DNA of 64,000 nucleotides from Polyporus tsugae. Its lineage: Eukaryota; Basidiomycota; Agaricomycetes; Polyporales; Polyporaceae. Location of the stretch: assembly GCA_024305745.1 (NCBI GenBank), contig JAHRBS010000010.1, positions 1,247,501 through 1,311,500 on the forward strand. Reading direction: 5' to 3'. The position numbers were made by a program, and so were the translations under genes. This document shows, one piece after another, positions 42,582-54,895 of the stretch. The number at the start of each line of letters is the position of its first letter. Positions within the stretch are counted from its first letter, which is position 1. Under the pieces are notes generated by a model. That model made no database searches, had not been told where the DNA came from, and worked only from the letters and a program-made list of their open reading frames with translations.

Positions 42582-45500
42582 TCATGCTGAGCCTTCCGAA
42601 TCCGTCCGAGAGATGGTGTCCCTCCGCTTCCACGCCTCTTCCTGCTCCTCGTGGGTGCCCCTGCATCACGTACGTAAGTTAGCATCGTAACGCAAAGCGA
42701 AGCGGAAACGAGCAGCGGCAAAGGCAAAAGAACGAGGCAGCTTCCTTTCGCTCGCGTAAGGGCCGCGGAGCCAACGGCAGGCGAATGCCGGACAGGGGAA
42801 CAAGAGTGGACGCGAAGAGAAGGGGGGACACGCACGGTAACGGGTTTTCCTGGATGGGAAGGCAGCAGAGGAAGCAGATAAAGTTGATAGCGGCCTGGCA
42901 GATGAACACCACCCGCAGCGCGTCGGCGTACGAGTCCACGGCCGCCTTGCGCAGTATGGGCTCTAATGTCGGGATGATCGTCGTGGAATGCCTGTCAGGT
43001 GCGTCGTCCAGACGGGCCCATGTCAGCGAGACACTTCCGAGATGAGAGGCAGGAGGCAGGACACACTCACCGAATGTGTTCGATTATCTGTGGTTACGGC
43101 ACGGGCGCGTGCAGTAATGAGTGGATTGGGTTGGGAGAAAACGTGTAGCGTGTGGGATGACGTACCGAAGCTGCGTCGGGCCCTTGTATGCGTTCGCGGA
43201 GCTTCGCCGTCAGGACGGACTGCAAAAGGGCACCACTCAGACTGACACCGATGACCTGCCCGGTCGTCCGGAATAGATAGGTGACTGCGTCGCGTCAGTC
43301 ACGTTGCACGAGAAGCAGGAAGAGCGGAAAGCAACGTACTGCCAGTGGCCACAGCGAGGTCCTCGCGTGTGACGCTCGCGATCATCGCCTGGCAAGCATG
43401 CATGTTAGACGGCTCCGATTGCGGTTCGAAACGGAGCGCGGGCCACGGGCTGCGGGTAGATACGTACAATGAGCGTGGTCGTAATGACGCTGGCCATCCC
43501 GAAACCTTGAGGAACAATATCGAGCCACAGATGAAACGCGGCTGAATTCTCGTCCCACATGGCCACGAGCGACGTTGCGAACACGGTCAGGAGACACGAG
43601 AACAGCGTAAGGTTGTACAGTCTGCCAGTTCGGCGCATGACCCTGCAAAAAAGTTATGTCAGATATGGCGGCCATAGACGGGACTGCGGTCAGAAAAGTA
43701 TGGGCAATCGATGACCTAGACTCACCATCCAGCAAAAACGCTTCCGGTAGAGATGGCAATCTGAAGCACGAGGTGTCAAGAAGAGGACTATCAAGAATCT
43801 CCCTGAGCGACGCACAGAATGAGGTAATAAATGAAATCCTTGAGACTATGTGAGCAATCATCTAAACCACTGGACGAGCAACTCACCAGAGTCCGTGGAT
43901 GAATTAAGTCTAACAGCCGAGAAATACTAGATGGGGGGTTAGTCAGGCAGCCCGCCATCGTGCGCACAAAGTCACTCACTAATGGTACGTTATAAATCTA
44001 CACAAGATGAATCAGACAGATTCTAACATGAGTGCCATGCGAGCGGACATACCATGGAAAAAGCAGCGACGCTACCGAAGAAATTCGACAGCGAGACGAA
44101 AAGGGGTGTCCGTTGCTTCACGAGGCGCATGGGCATAACCGGGAACGGGGAGTAGCATGTCTCCACCCAGATGAAGAGAGCGCAGAATACAACACTCGCG
44201 AGCAGAAGCCCCCATATGAGCGGATGTGCCCAGGGGAGTTCCTCTGTCGACTTCATCGACAGGCCGAGAAGCAGGCAGCCGACCATGCCGACCAAGGTGA
44301 ACGACCCGAGTACGTCGATACGTCGCAATTTGGCATGCAGGGGCTGGTTCTCTACTTCGTCCGGAAGAGGGATCGAGACTTTAAGGGCGACCAGGATAAA
44401 TGAGAACACGAGAATGGGCATCTATGTCGTACGTCCGTCATGGCATATTCAGTTTAGTCGTCGATAAACGTGTCAGGTGTTGAATGCGATAAAGTTCGTG
44501 GAGATCGATAGGGTGTAATCGTATTCGGGATTAGTCAAGGGTGAACGCCGTGATGAGGCTGCACCTCACCTGAAGGAGGAATGCGGACCGCCTGGGAATG
44601 TCAGAATGTCAGATACGACGATCAGAATGTGACATATGAGTCGGAAGCACGTCCAGGGTGAGAACGAGACATGCGACTTACCATCCTAGGGCGTCATTCA
44701 TCCACCCTCCAAGAGGGCCTCCCAGACCCGCTCCCAAACCAAACAAACTGTATTGTCACGAATGAGCAACTGTGGCATATTCTTCGGGCAGAAAGAAGTC
44801 CGCACATATTCGTCATGCCTTGATATAAACCTCGCTGACGGCTAAACCGGATGCCGAGGGTCAGCACGCGACATCCGATGTGGTCGGGATATGGGACGTA
44901 CAGTGGAATTAGATCCGTTACAGCGACACTCGAGACTGCAGGTTCACTGTGTGAGATTGTGCCATGACGTCACGCCGCCGCTTGTTCTCCGCTCACCTGT
45001 CATGACTCTGAGAGCCATGTCCAGCGGAGGAACTTGTTAGGGTTCTGATGGGAGTGCGCTGGACTACGATAGGCACTCACCCGCCGCCTCCCATGCCAGC
45101 TAGTGCGCGGGCAGCTATGAGTGCGTCCATGGAGGGTGCGAGGCCACATAATAATGTGCCCGAGCCTACGGAAACATCAGGTCGGGGGCGTGGTTTGACA
45201 GCCGGTAGACGCCATGACATACCAAAGAAGGAGAGAGCTAGAAGCATGGCACCTTTGCGGCCCAAGATATCCGACAGTCGACCTGAAACCATGCTACGGT
45301 GAGGAACGGAGCACGCGACAAATAACAGAAGACGCACCATATAACGGGGTAAAACAGCATACTGATAGCAAATAGGATGTGCCAATGTACGAGGAGCGGT
45401 TTGACTCGTTGAAGTAGCTTCCGATGGGCGAGAGGAGGGTAGCCACAATCGTGCCTGCGGATCGGAACGGACGCGGCGCAGGAAGCATGAGCACGCTATG

Positions 45501-45723
45501 CGACGGGGTAAGCGACGGCAGACGCACCATCCAAGGCACCCAGGAAGACCGCGCTCCACAGGCCAGCGAGGACCCAGATGAGGTCAGCGCGAGAGATCTT
45601 GGTCGCGCATGGTTCCGGTGGTTGGGATTCGTCGGAGTCTACGGAGCGGTAGGACTCGGGGTATGGGCTGTCATCGCGGAGGAGAGGACGCGTCTCGTCG
45701 GTGTGGCGATGGGCCGGGGACAT
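42582..45723 (-). CDS. Major facilitator superfamily transporter, vacuolar basic amino acid type (DHA2)
   Basis: It starts MSPAHRHTDETRPLLRDDSP at 45723. The ETRPLL element is an acidic dileucine signal of the kind that sends membrane proteins to the vacuole. TM1 is LIWVLAGLWSAVFLGALDG; then IVATLLSPIGSYFNESNRSS, YIGTSYLLSVCCFTPLYG joined by an intron to RLSDILGRKGAMLLALSFFG (MFS motif A), GTLLCGLAPSMDALIAARAL followed by AGMGGGG, and FGLGAGLGGPLGGW-type residues near 44700. Later helices include MPILVFSFILVALKVSIPLP, FTLVGMVGCLLLGLSM, FVSLSNFFGSVAAFSM, LYNLTLFSCLLTVFATSLVA and FICQAAINFICFLCCLPIQE. The last exon gives THEEQEEAWKRRDTISRTDS with TGA at 42582-42584. It has more than ten introns. 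Family members such as Fnx1 and Vba proteins export or store basic amino acids in vacuoles. Substrate here is inferred. Confidence 0.82.
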
Positions 45724-48700
45724 GGCGAACGCGGTAGCGGGCGGGGAGAAGGGGATGTGGAGAGCGTTGGGATTATAACTCCTCCTTAAACTGAGACGGC
45801 CATGATGTTCCCGGGAGAACCGGGGATTCAGATTTAGTATTCAAATCTCCCGCTGTCAGAAAGTGGCAAGAGCTTACCAGCGACACGCGGCGAGTACCCG
45901 GCGGGAGCGGCTCCTGTTGCGCGTAGGTACTTAGGGAGCGCGAGGGAGCAGGCCCAGCCGGCGACTCTTATAAGTCGCGGCCAGCGTCGGGAAAACGGAG
46001 ACGGAGATGATGGAAAAAACATGAGGAGCTCGTCTCCCGTGCGACGTCAGGCCCAACCTGATCTACGCGCGCCAGATTCCATCTCACCCCGACTCTCAGC
46101 CGCTTGTCATCGTCCGCCGTAGCCGGTGCGTCCTCCTCCCCTCGCCATCCCCTCCTCGCCCCTCCTGTCTCGCCCCCTCTGCTTGCTGATACTCATGCAT
46201 GTCTCTATAGATACACAACGCTCTCTTTCACCCCCGCTCATTCGTTCCCCACCGTTCTCCTCGTCCCGCCTCGTTTTCTCCGACGTTAACGGATTTGTTC
46301 GTCACCGCCCAGCTCAGATCACGCCTCTGCTCCGGCTGTCCGTAACCAATTCATCCCTCGTCTCCACCAATTTTTATTGCCATTAGTCCTGACAGTTTCT
46401 CGCAGCCCACCCTATCTCAGGGGCAACCCGTGTCGTCTCGCGCTGCCATGCGCATACATGGCGCACCGAAATCCTTTTTACCGAAGGTCACTGGGGCCGA
46501 ATCCCGCCCATGCCTCTCGCCTCTCGCTGATCACAGGTCTCTTTCCCTCCGTAGTGGGAAGTTGATCCGCTAAATCTCGGACTCACTCACAGCGCATCCA
46601 CACAGTACGGCATCCGCGGCGGCGTCCTACGTGGCGGCGGAATGTGCGCGACCGTAGAGTGGAGGAAATAACCTGGCATCTTCGCGTTTTAACCGCTATC
46701 AATCTCGCTTCGATCCATTTCCGAAAGAAGATGTCAACGTTTTCGCCTTCATCCGAAGAATCCGACGGACGGCGTGCGACCGACTCCTCTCGGAATATAC
46801 CCACCGGATGCGTTTCTTGTGGGTATCATTCAGGTGCGCATTACCGCCAGAGCCCAGACAGGCGACAAGAAACGCTGAAACACCGTGCTTGCAGCCATAT
46901 CGATACAGGTCGTCGCTGTCCTGTGACATCGTCCCGCGATGAGGTCTCGGTATCGCGGTTCACTGGAACATTCGCCTGCACCATCGACGGCCGCATATGG
47001 ATGCGAGCGCTGTCACCAGCCACAGGATGATGCTTGAGCTGCAGATAATGTCATGTCATCCTCCGATCGCCTCGTAGGTATTCGCTCCTTGACCAATAGC
47101 AATCCTTCTCGCCCAGAAATGTTCACAGCACATGCTTGTCGCGGTCATGCAACCGCGCCTTCCTGAAGCATCCTTTGGACCAGCCTTCGAGCTCTAGCCT
47201 CGTGCAGGCTCGCCGTGCCGACTCACGATGCCGCGTTTCTCGTTTCTTCGCGCCGCTCTGCATCTACAGCGACCGCATATGAACTTCGGCGTTCTTCATC
47301 GCGACATGAATAGCGATCTCGGGCCGCGTGGGGCGCATTCATGCCTATCTGCACGTATTACTTCCTCCTCAATGCGCCTCAGACACGCACGCTCCCCTCC
47401 TATCGCTCCGCAAGGAAACTTGATTCACTTCCGGAGTCTTCCGCGCTCGCAACACTGAGCCACATTTTCCCCACCGTAACAAGGCTTATTGTGCTACTTC
47501 ATCCTGTTGGTTTGGCTCTATATCGGAGCCGTTGGACGCAGTGTGGGGCAAGTACCTGGGTCGAGTGCATGGTAATGTCTCCGGACGGACGCCGGTAAGT
47601 GTTTGACATCCTCCGCCGAGCTGCAGCTAATTTTGGTGTATGAAGATCCCAGCTGCCCCAGGCACCGCCTTGAACCCAATACTTTGTTCCGTATGCCAGT
47701 GAAAGCCGCTGGCGGAGCGCTCTTATACTCCTCGAGATGGCACAATAACCGACTGAGCGATATGTCAACATGCTCCGGTTGACGATGCTTCATTTCGCTA
47801 ATAACAGGGACCATGTACGATCATGCAGATGCCGCGTCTGGCGGGACGGACGCGCGTCGCATCTCTACCGGTCTGTGGCATTCCAACTCATAGACGCCAT
47901 GCACATGATCCTCAGCGTCAAATGCTCACCAGTTTTGAATCGCCTGTAGGCGTCCCCGGCATCGTGGCGCGCAACCACAGCTATAGAACTCCCCGCTGGT
48001 TCATTGAAAATGTCTGCCGCTTCCTCGCTGAACGACCGGACTCTGGATGAGTAAACTTTTACACTGCCAGGTCCGGTCGTCTCTATGCGATTCGTCCCTT
48101 AAAGTTGTCGCCGGTATGTCCGCATCGACTATCGCAGATGGTGCTGATTCATGTTCGGTGTGGTTTAGGGCGCATCGGCGACGACAAGGAGAAGCAAATT
48201 TCGAGCCCGCGTCTTGTATTCAAGCACCATTCCGATGGCAAGTCCTGTAGTTTTGCGCCGTCGTGTCGCCAATCTTACGCCTCGTCCTGGCTTAGCGGTC
48301 CGCCGGGTGGTTCTCTTCTTTGCTCTGCAGCTCGTGCACGAGATCCACCTCGGCGAGAGTATGTCGCCTTTCCTTCCCGCATTCCACCCTCAGGCACGAC
48401 GTATGGAATAGAAACACACGAAGAGTCGAAGTCGAACGCACCACGCTTTGTCATGGCTTCGCAGCTTCTCCAACACCACCGATAACTGCATTCGGCCGCA
48501 GTTGTTCCACAAAGTTTGGTCCACCAGATCCCGAATGTCGCCGCCGCAATCGTAAGGGTGACGCCACCATGACGCCCGGGATTCATATAGTATCCCCGTC
48601 CCGACGGTGGAGACGTGCACACCCTGGTCCTGGCGCCCCGACGCAGCACGGCGGGGTAATACATGAGGACGGTTTCAGAGGTGGGCGCACTCCACCTCCC

Positions 48701-51700
48701 AGCTACGGTTGAACTCGAGACAGGTTCTGGCCTTGAGTTTACGGCGCGAGGTCCACGGAGCGGTGAAGCGCTCCCAAGCTGAGGCACGTCGCCAGTGCCC
48801 CGGGGATGCGTCCATCGGATCCAGAGGGAACTGGATACTGTACTGTCAGCCTCCGACCTCGGTGGTCTCTGTGCAGGCTATTGAACCTAGCCCGACGACT
48901 CGTGCGACGGGCGTGTCATACGTCCCGGCGCAGCCCGAGACCGATATTCCAGGTGGGTTGTTTTCTTGCTGTATGCGCTCTACATGTGCGTTGACGTACT
49001 ACGGTGGTCTACGTTCTCACAGGAGATACGCTTCTTTGCGATATATTATATTCTGCCATGTTTGGGCTAAAGACGCTTTATCGGTAGCCTCCGGTCTAGG
49101 GTCAGAAATGAATCTACGCTTGACGCACACAGTAGCGGCCATCCGGACCCGAATTCTTCACCCTCGACCCGGAGTTCGTCCACCATACCTTCCGCACCAT
49201 CCGAACTTGCAGATTGTGAACATTTCCGATTCCACCCGGGCCTCTTCAACTCACATCCCACGTTTTCTCTGTTTGTGAAATGTTTCAATTCGGCGTCACG
49301 GACTTCTCATGGGACTATCATCCGACAAGATCCTGCCGATGCCTTCAGCGAGTACGTGATCAAGGTGCATGACGTCTTGCTTTGCCGCTTTGCCGTCTCA
49401 TTTGGATACAGATTAATTACGTCGTCCTCCAGGGGTCTACGGTTCACGTGTGGTCTATACCGAAATGTGGTGCTGTCAAGGCTTCGCCCACACCCAGTAA
49501 ATTCGGAATACTTATTGGACGACACCACGAGACCTCGAGACTGGGCTTTGCACGCGCGGTAAAGGGCTGTCAGATGTCATTCGCTTCCGGACCTCCTGTC
49601 CAGGGGAAGTTACTGTACTAGTAGTGGCTTAGACTCTCGTCCACACCGTGATGCATGATGGACCAATCCCGTCGCTGACAAACATCAACTACAGGTCTGA
49701 CTCCAGCAGAACGCGATCTCCCCCTTGACGTTGCTCACCCCATCCGAGATACTTATATGGAATGTGCTGTCTCGGCTATCATCCATGTGCATTTCGTTGT
49801 GTAGCAACCTACTCTGAGCCTTTCCCCGTATCAGTTGAGCCACCGTGTCTTGCCAGCGGAACTCGGATGCGACTCTGGATAGTGGCGCCCTTAAGCTTGC
49901 TCCGGTATCCCATAAAGGAAGCTCATAGTTCAAGTTGTACGGTACGTAAGAAGTTGATCTCTTCGTGAAGTAAGCTTCGCGCTCATCCTTGTCATCATTG
50001 CCCATGCTTCGGCCTGAACCTTGGAGGATGCGCGCGCGGTTTCGAGGTCAATTATGGAACACCATCTCGCGAAGAACAGAACATTCTCCAATGTCCGCAG
50101 AAGCTTCCTCGACGGCATCCTCAGCTCGCTCCGGTTCCATCGGCTTCTTGATCCCAAACAAAATTGTCGTCTTCTAATGGTTTGGGTGTCTTATATCTTG
50201 CAGCAGGACGGGTCCATCGTACAGGTCGGCTGTCAGAGACGACGCCCCCCGACAAAAAGGTCCTTGTCCCCCTATGGCATTGTCAGATAATGCCATTGGG
50301 TTGTCGTAGGGCCGCAACAGGGAGTATAGCTGCGAATTTCGCTGCTATCATTGACGGAGCCGAGTGCCGCGACGTCTCAATCGAGGTCAGTTCCGCGGCT
50401 AGGGGTCTGCGAGTGCGGTTTCTTATCAAGATCACTCAGCTTTTCGGGCAACACGTTTTAAGTATGATGCATCGGCAGCGTCACGGACCATCGTGTTACC
50501 CAGGGTCAACTCATCCTCCGTGCTCGAGGTGTACTCCCGATCCATCGGAGACTCAGCGGCGAGCAGATGAGACATATACGAATTGCATTTGCGAAGGTCC
50601 GTTCTGCGACGGAGGTGTGTGTGCCGGATCTGGTCCGCCCAGATTGCATATGCTTACCGCCTACGTCTACAAATGGCACGAAGACCAGCTCGCACCTTGG
50701 CGACTTTGCTTGTGCCTCCGTTGCCCTTTTGCAGATCGACCGAAATGATTATGTGAGCGATGCACTCTCTACCTTCGACGGCCTGATCGATCTTTGTACG
50801 ATATGTCCTCTCTGACTTTCGACAAGTTCGGTTGTTTACGATCGTCGATTTCAACGGTAGAAGGCAGTCTTTACGTACAGCGTCAAGTCATGCTGAGACA
50901 CGAAGACACTCTTCCTAAAATATCAACGGACGGTATGGTGGGACGGAAGTGTCCCTGCAATGCCCTACTATCCCATTGAAGCCGACCGCGACGGAACTTT
51001 ACGAGGTCAAGGGCGCGAGAACCTTCGCGACTCTGAGGTGAGTCGCTGAAGTATTCTCCTCTGTTCCTTATCTAAAACCACCCACCTGAGCTCCTACACG
51101 CATCGCAAGTCCCGTGGGTCTGACCTTAGGGCGGATGGCCCCCTCGAGTTCAGTGCATCTCTTTAGTCATGCTGTGTTCTTGGCCAGTGTTCCATTTCTG
51201 CCCGCCGCCTCCTCGAACCCTGCCTGAGTGATTGACGTTTGTCGGCTTAAAACGGTTGGTGCCGGTAAGCCGCGTACTCGGTGCTCATTCACAGTGTTTA
51301 CGTGGATTCCATCGCCGGTGTCGACACGCTTACACCACCACAACTCTTCGACACCGTTCCTGAGTCTACAAAGCGGTGCGCCGAAACTCGATCGTCTATG
51401 TCTATGGGTCATCCCTCGCTTGTCATGGTCGTGACTGACACAGTATCCTATGTTTCAGGATCATATACTGTCACCGAAGCACAATCTGCAAACCTTTTGG
51501 TCCATCAATGTCTTCCTCAAAATCAATGGTGTGTTACATCGACAATCCCCTCTTAGTAACTGGTCTGTGACGGCCAACCTATCCTCCGGAATTCAACCTT
51601 ATCTGCTCGATGTTTGACAGGTTGTGAGACATCTTGTGGGTCCGTCGATGTCGCCTGTTCAGGGATGATACGCGACAGCGTGACTCAGGGTAAGCAGATC

Positions 51701-54700
51701 GTACACACAGATACGGAATGCCAGTCATCGCGTGCTTACCGCAAACATTGAAGTGAAGTGCGCTCATAGTACGCATCATTATATCCCTCACCATGCTTTC
51801 GTTCCGCTGACAAAACAGTTCCAGGCAAGCCCAGCTGCTGTCGGGAGCGTACCCTGTGTCTGCTGATGCGGGTTCAAGGATTTGTGAGCATAACGTACCT
51901 AAAAGCTCCGCGACCGACATGTCCGATTGCCTGATGGATCGGTGGGTAGACCATCCATATATTCCCGGTAAGTGTTCGTCACGCGGCGACGAACTCTATT
52001 GCGCATACGTGACCATTTTATTGACTATCATGATTATGCTGTCGCTTTGCAAATGTGTAACTGTGTTATGCCTTGTTGCGTCCCACAACTTGCGGTTGGA
52101 AGAGGATATTGAACATAAATTTTCATGAGCAGCGATTGGGATTCGTCCTTTGGGAGTGCATTACCCGCCTGCCCGGCGGTGACCGTGACGCTGTCGAGTT
52201 TGGCTGACCAATTTGCATTGCAGCCGACGAACTGGAAACCGCCTTGCGCCCACGATAGTAACGAGACTCACGTCAAGCCTGTCTTGGTGAGTCCATTCCT
52301 TGCTTATGATGATACCGGCGGGATAACTGACAGCGACGGCAGAACGCAAAAGTGCGGTGTCATGGCGCCCTGTCCAGCAGCAGCCGCGGTGCCAGCGAGA
52401 GGCTCGAGAAGGCTCTGTGGCATTCCATGCGTCGGTTAGATCAACGACACACAGGATGCCGTCTACAGTCAAGAGTCGGAGGAGCTCCCTCGTCCAGGAA
52501 CACGATTGCAAGCCCGGCAATTACTCTTTGTCCGACAAGCTCAGTCTTCCCTCCAAACCGAATAAGGTCATCACCTGCAGCGCCGATTGGGCGGTCTACA
52601 TCGTTGACCCCGGCTGCGAGATCGGTGGAGCAGCATGCACCTGTCATCCTTCTCCCGCCCTGCCCCATTGTCTTTACGTTCCCGAGGAGAGCTACCGGGT
52701 GGGACTCTTCGATTCCTATTCCTGGATTCTCGCACCGCCTTCGCAACATACGCACACTATCATGTTGCCGTGTCGACCAACGCTCAATCGGGCACGATCG
52801 ACCTTGTGGCACTCGTTTCATCAACGCTTTGCATTTTCCGGGGCGAGCAAGTACATATCTTGTTGGTGGGACCCCGGCTAGTGGTCAGTGTTTATTGAGA
52901 GCATTCATGGCGTTCGCATATCTCACTGACTGTCGTCTAGATCAATGATCAGACAGTACCAGTGCTCCGATCGTGGACTTGTTGCGCCTGAACTATCATG
53001 ATTGTATGTTGGACGGCTCTATACACAGTGACCATCAGTACATTAGGTATGCATTCCATTTTCGTCCGAGCAGGCGCATGGGCTGTACCTTGGCTCATCC
53101 CTTGACCCCTTGCAGATCAAGTGGCCCCAAGAGAGCACCATTACTCTCATGGTACTTCTAGCATCTAGCCCCCCGACCAGGTGACCAGTGACCAGTGGCC
53201 TGTGTGCATTATGGCTTTGGTGAGTCAATTCCGCCGCTCGGGCGATCAGTGTATACGGCCGTATCTAACAGAAGCGCGACGAACGTTCTCTCATCTGCAG
53301 CGTTTTCGCACGAGCACCGCCGCCTCTCCCAGGCCACCTACCAGTCTATAGGATGTCTGCAGTAGGGAGCATCCTTGTATTCGTAACAGACGGGCCATTC
53401 ATTCGCAGCATCATATCAATCATTCAAGCTCTGATCAAACATGTGTCTGGGGGTGGACTCTGACGCTATCGGACATCCCAAACATCCGGGGTTATAGGAA
53501 ACTAATAGGAAACCACTTTCGCTGGCTTCTCCTACGATCGCCCTTCAATGAAGCCTCCTCACACAAGTCGGAGGCCCGCAGAACCTATCTTCATGCATCT
53601 CTGCGACCAGAAGAAGAGAGCTAAATGGACAGGGCTTCTGGATTGGCAGAAGTGGAACGCGGAGTCTTCATTTCCTCGCAACTCCCTTTCGACCGTCGGG
53701 CCGCCCGCGACCATCTTCGCGATCTGTGGTGGTTCCCACAAATTCAAACTCCTGTATCAGATCACTGGAATGGGCTACTTTCATGAAAAGCGGCCGAGAT
53801 GTTCGAGATTGCTGTAACACGAGGACTCGCTGCTGGGCGGCGTGTCCAACGCGGTCTATACGGGGGTCTGTTGAGATGCTGTGTCGACCGGAATAAGTAT
53901 ACGTGCTATGCAAGTAGACTTAACCCAATCATCTCATGTGTTTGCATGAACCTGTTCGAGCGCGACGTCCGACAGAACTCTCGCTCAAAATTGTAAGTTA
54001 CTCCGTGACGGGACCGCACTGAAACCGTCTTACGGGAGGGAAGATGGACCATCTACCAGAGAAGCTTCCGACTTCTGACTGTAATGCGATGTGGCGGACC
54101 GCGGTCGGCGTTACAGTTGACCTGGGTTGCGATCTGCACTCCCACTCTCGACAAGCTCTCTCTGCAATGCAGGTGCGTTCAAAGTCGGCAGGCTTGTGAC
54201 AGGCAACGTCGTTTCCAGCTCAAACAGCCTGAACGGATGTTTCGTCTGGGACCTAGAGGCAAGTAGGGTCATGGCACGTGGACGGAGAGTTCCCGGACCT
54301 GCTAAGTACATGACCGACGACCGTGTGCCTGATAGGCGGGGTGTTTTATGCAAGGCTAAACCTTATAGCCCGCGTGGCGAACGACCACCCCAATCAAGCC
54401 ATCTGCCGCCTGGATGGCGGGCGCCGCTGTCGGATACTGTTGTGTTGGGGAGGTGGGGCAGACGAAGGTGACGGGGGATTGGAATGGCGGGCAGGCGTGA
54501 GGAGGTGAGAGACGATGCGAGTCCGCAGGCCGGCTCGTTCCGGAAGGGGGGGACGCTGACTGATAGACGGGGCGAGTAAGTAAGAGGCGTAACAAGGAAC
54601 AGGATGGTAAGTATTCGGTCTAAGCCCGAACCGAGCTGCCTTTGGGGTTGAGCGCCTCGATATTATTTGCAGCGCCGTGGACTGTAAGCGAGTGCCGACG

Positions 54701-54895
54701 ACGACGGTGCCCCGCTGGACCCTTCTTCGCTCTCTCTCGTCTCTGCCACAGACGATCTCTCGTTCTCTGGCCGTCGAAGAATCCCCGGTAACAGCACCGT
54801 GTGCACCTGCCGTCAACCCGCCGTTCCTTCGTCTCCATCTCCATCCCATCACTCACCGGCCGAACGTCCACATCGCTCGCTCCCACTAGGCAGCC
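45724..54895. other. Orphan block with no defensible gene; coding-like relics
   Basis: More than 9 kb without an open frame long enough, or a splice series clean enough, to model a gene. Scattered plus-strand stretches read as protein: EDVNVFAFIRRIRRTACDRL then LSEYTHRMRFLWVSF (46730-46835), KLDSLPESSALATLSHIFPT then VTRLIVLLHPV (about 47410-47515), INYVVLQGSTVHVWSIPKCG (about 49400-49465), LRFLFLDSRTAFATYAHYHV followed by SGTIDLVAL (52695-52825), and NSLNGCFVWDLEA (about 54220-54260). Together they resemble the F-box/LRR/WD-like proteins that agaricomycetes carry in large, fast-changing families. They could be decayed copies or live genes with many tiny exons. No transposase, reverse transcriptase or terminal repeat was seen. 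Confidence 0.35.

Noticed and set aside
48275..48787. 170-codon minus-strand frame within the orphan block
   Set aside because: The plus-strand frames opposite it look equally plausible, so neither can be called; composition is unremarkable and no motif is present.
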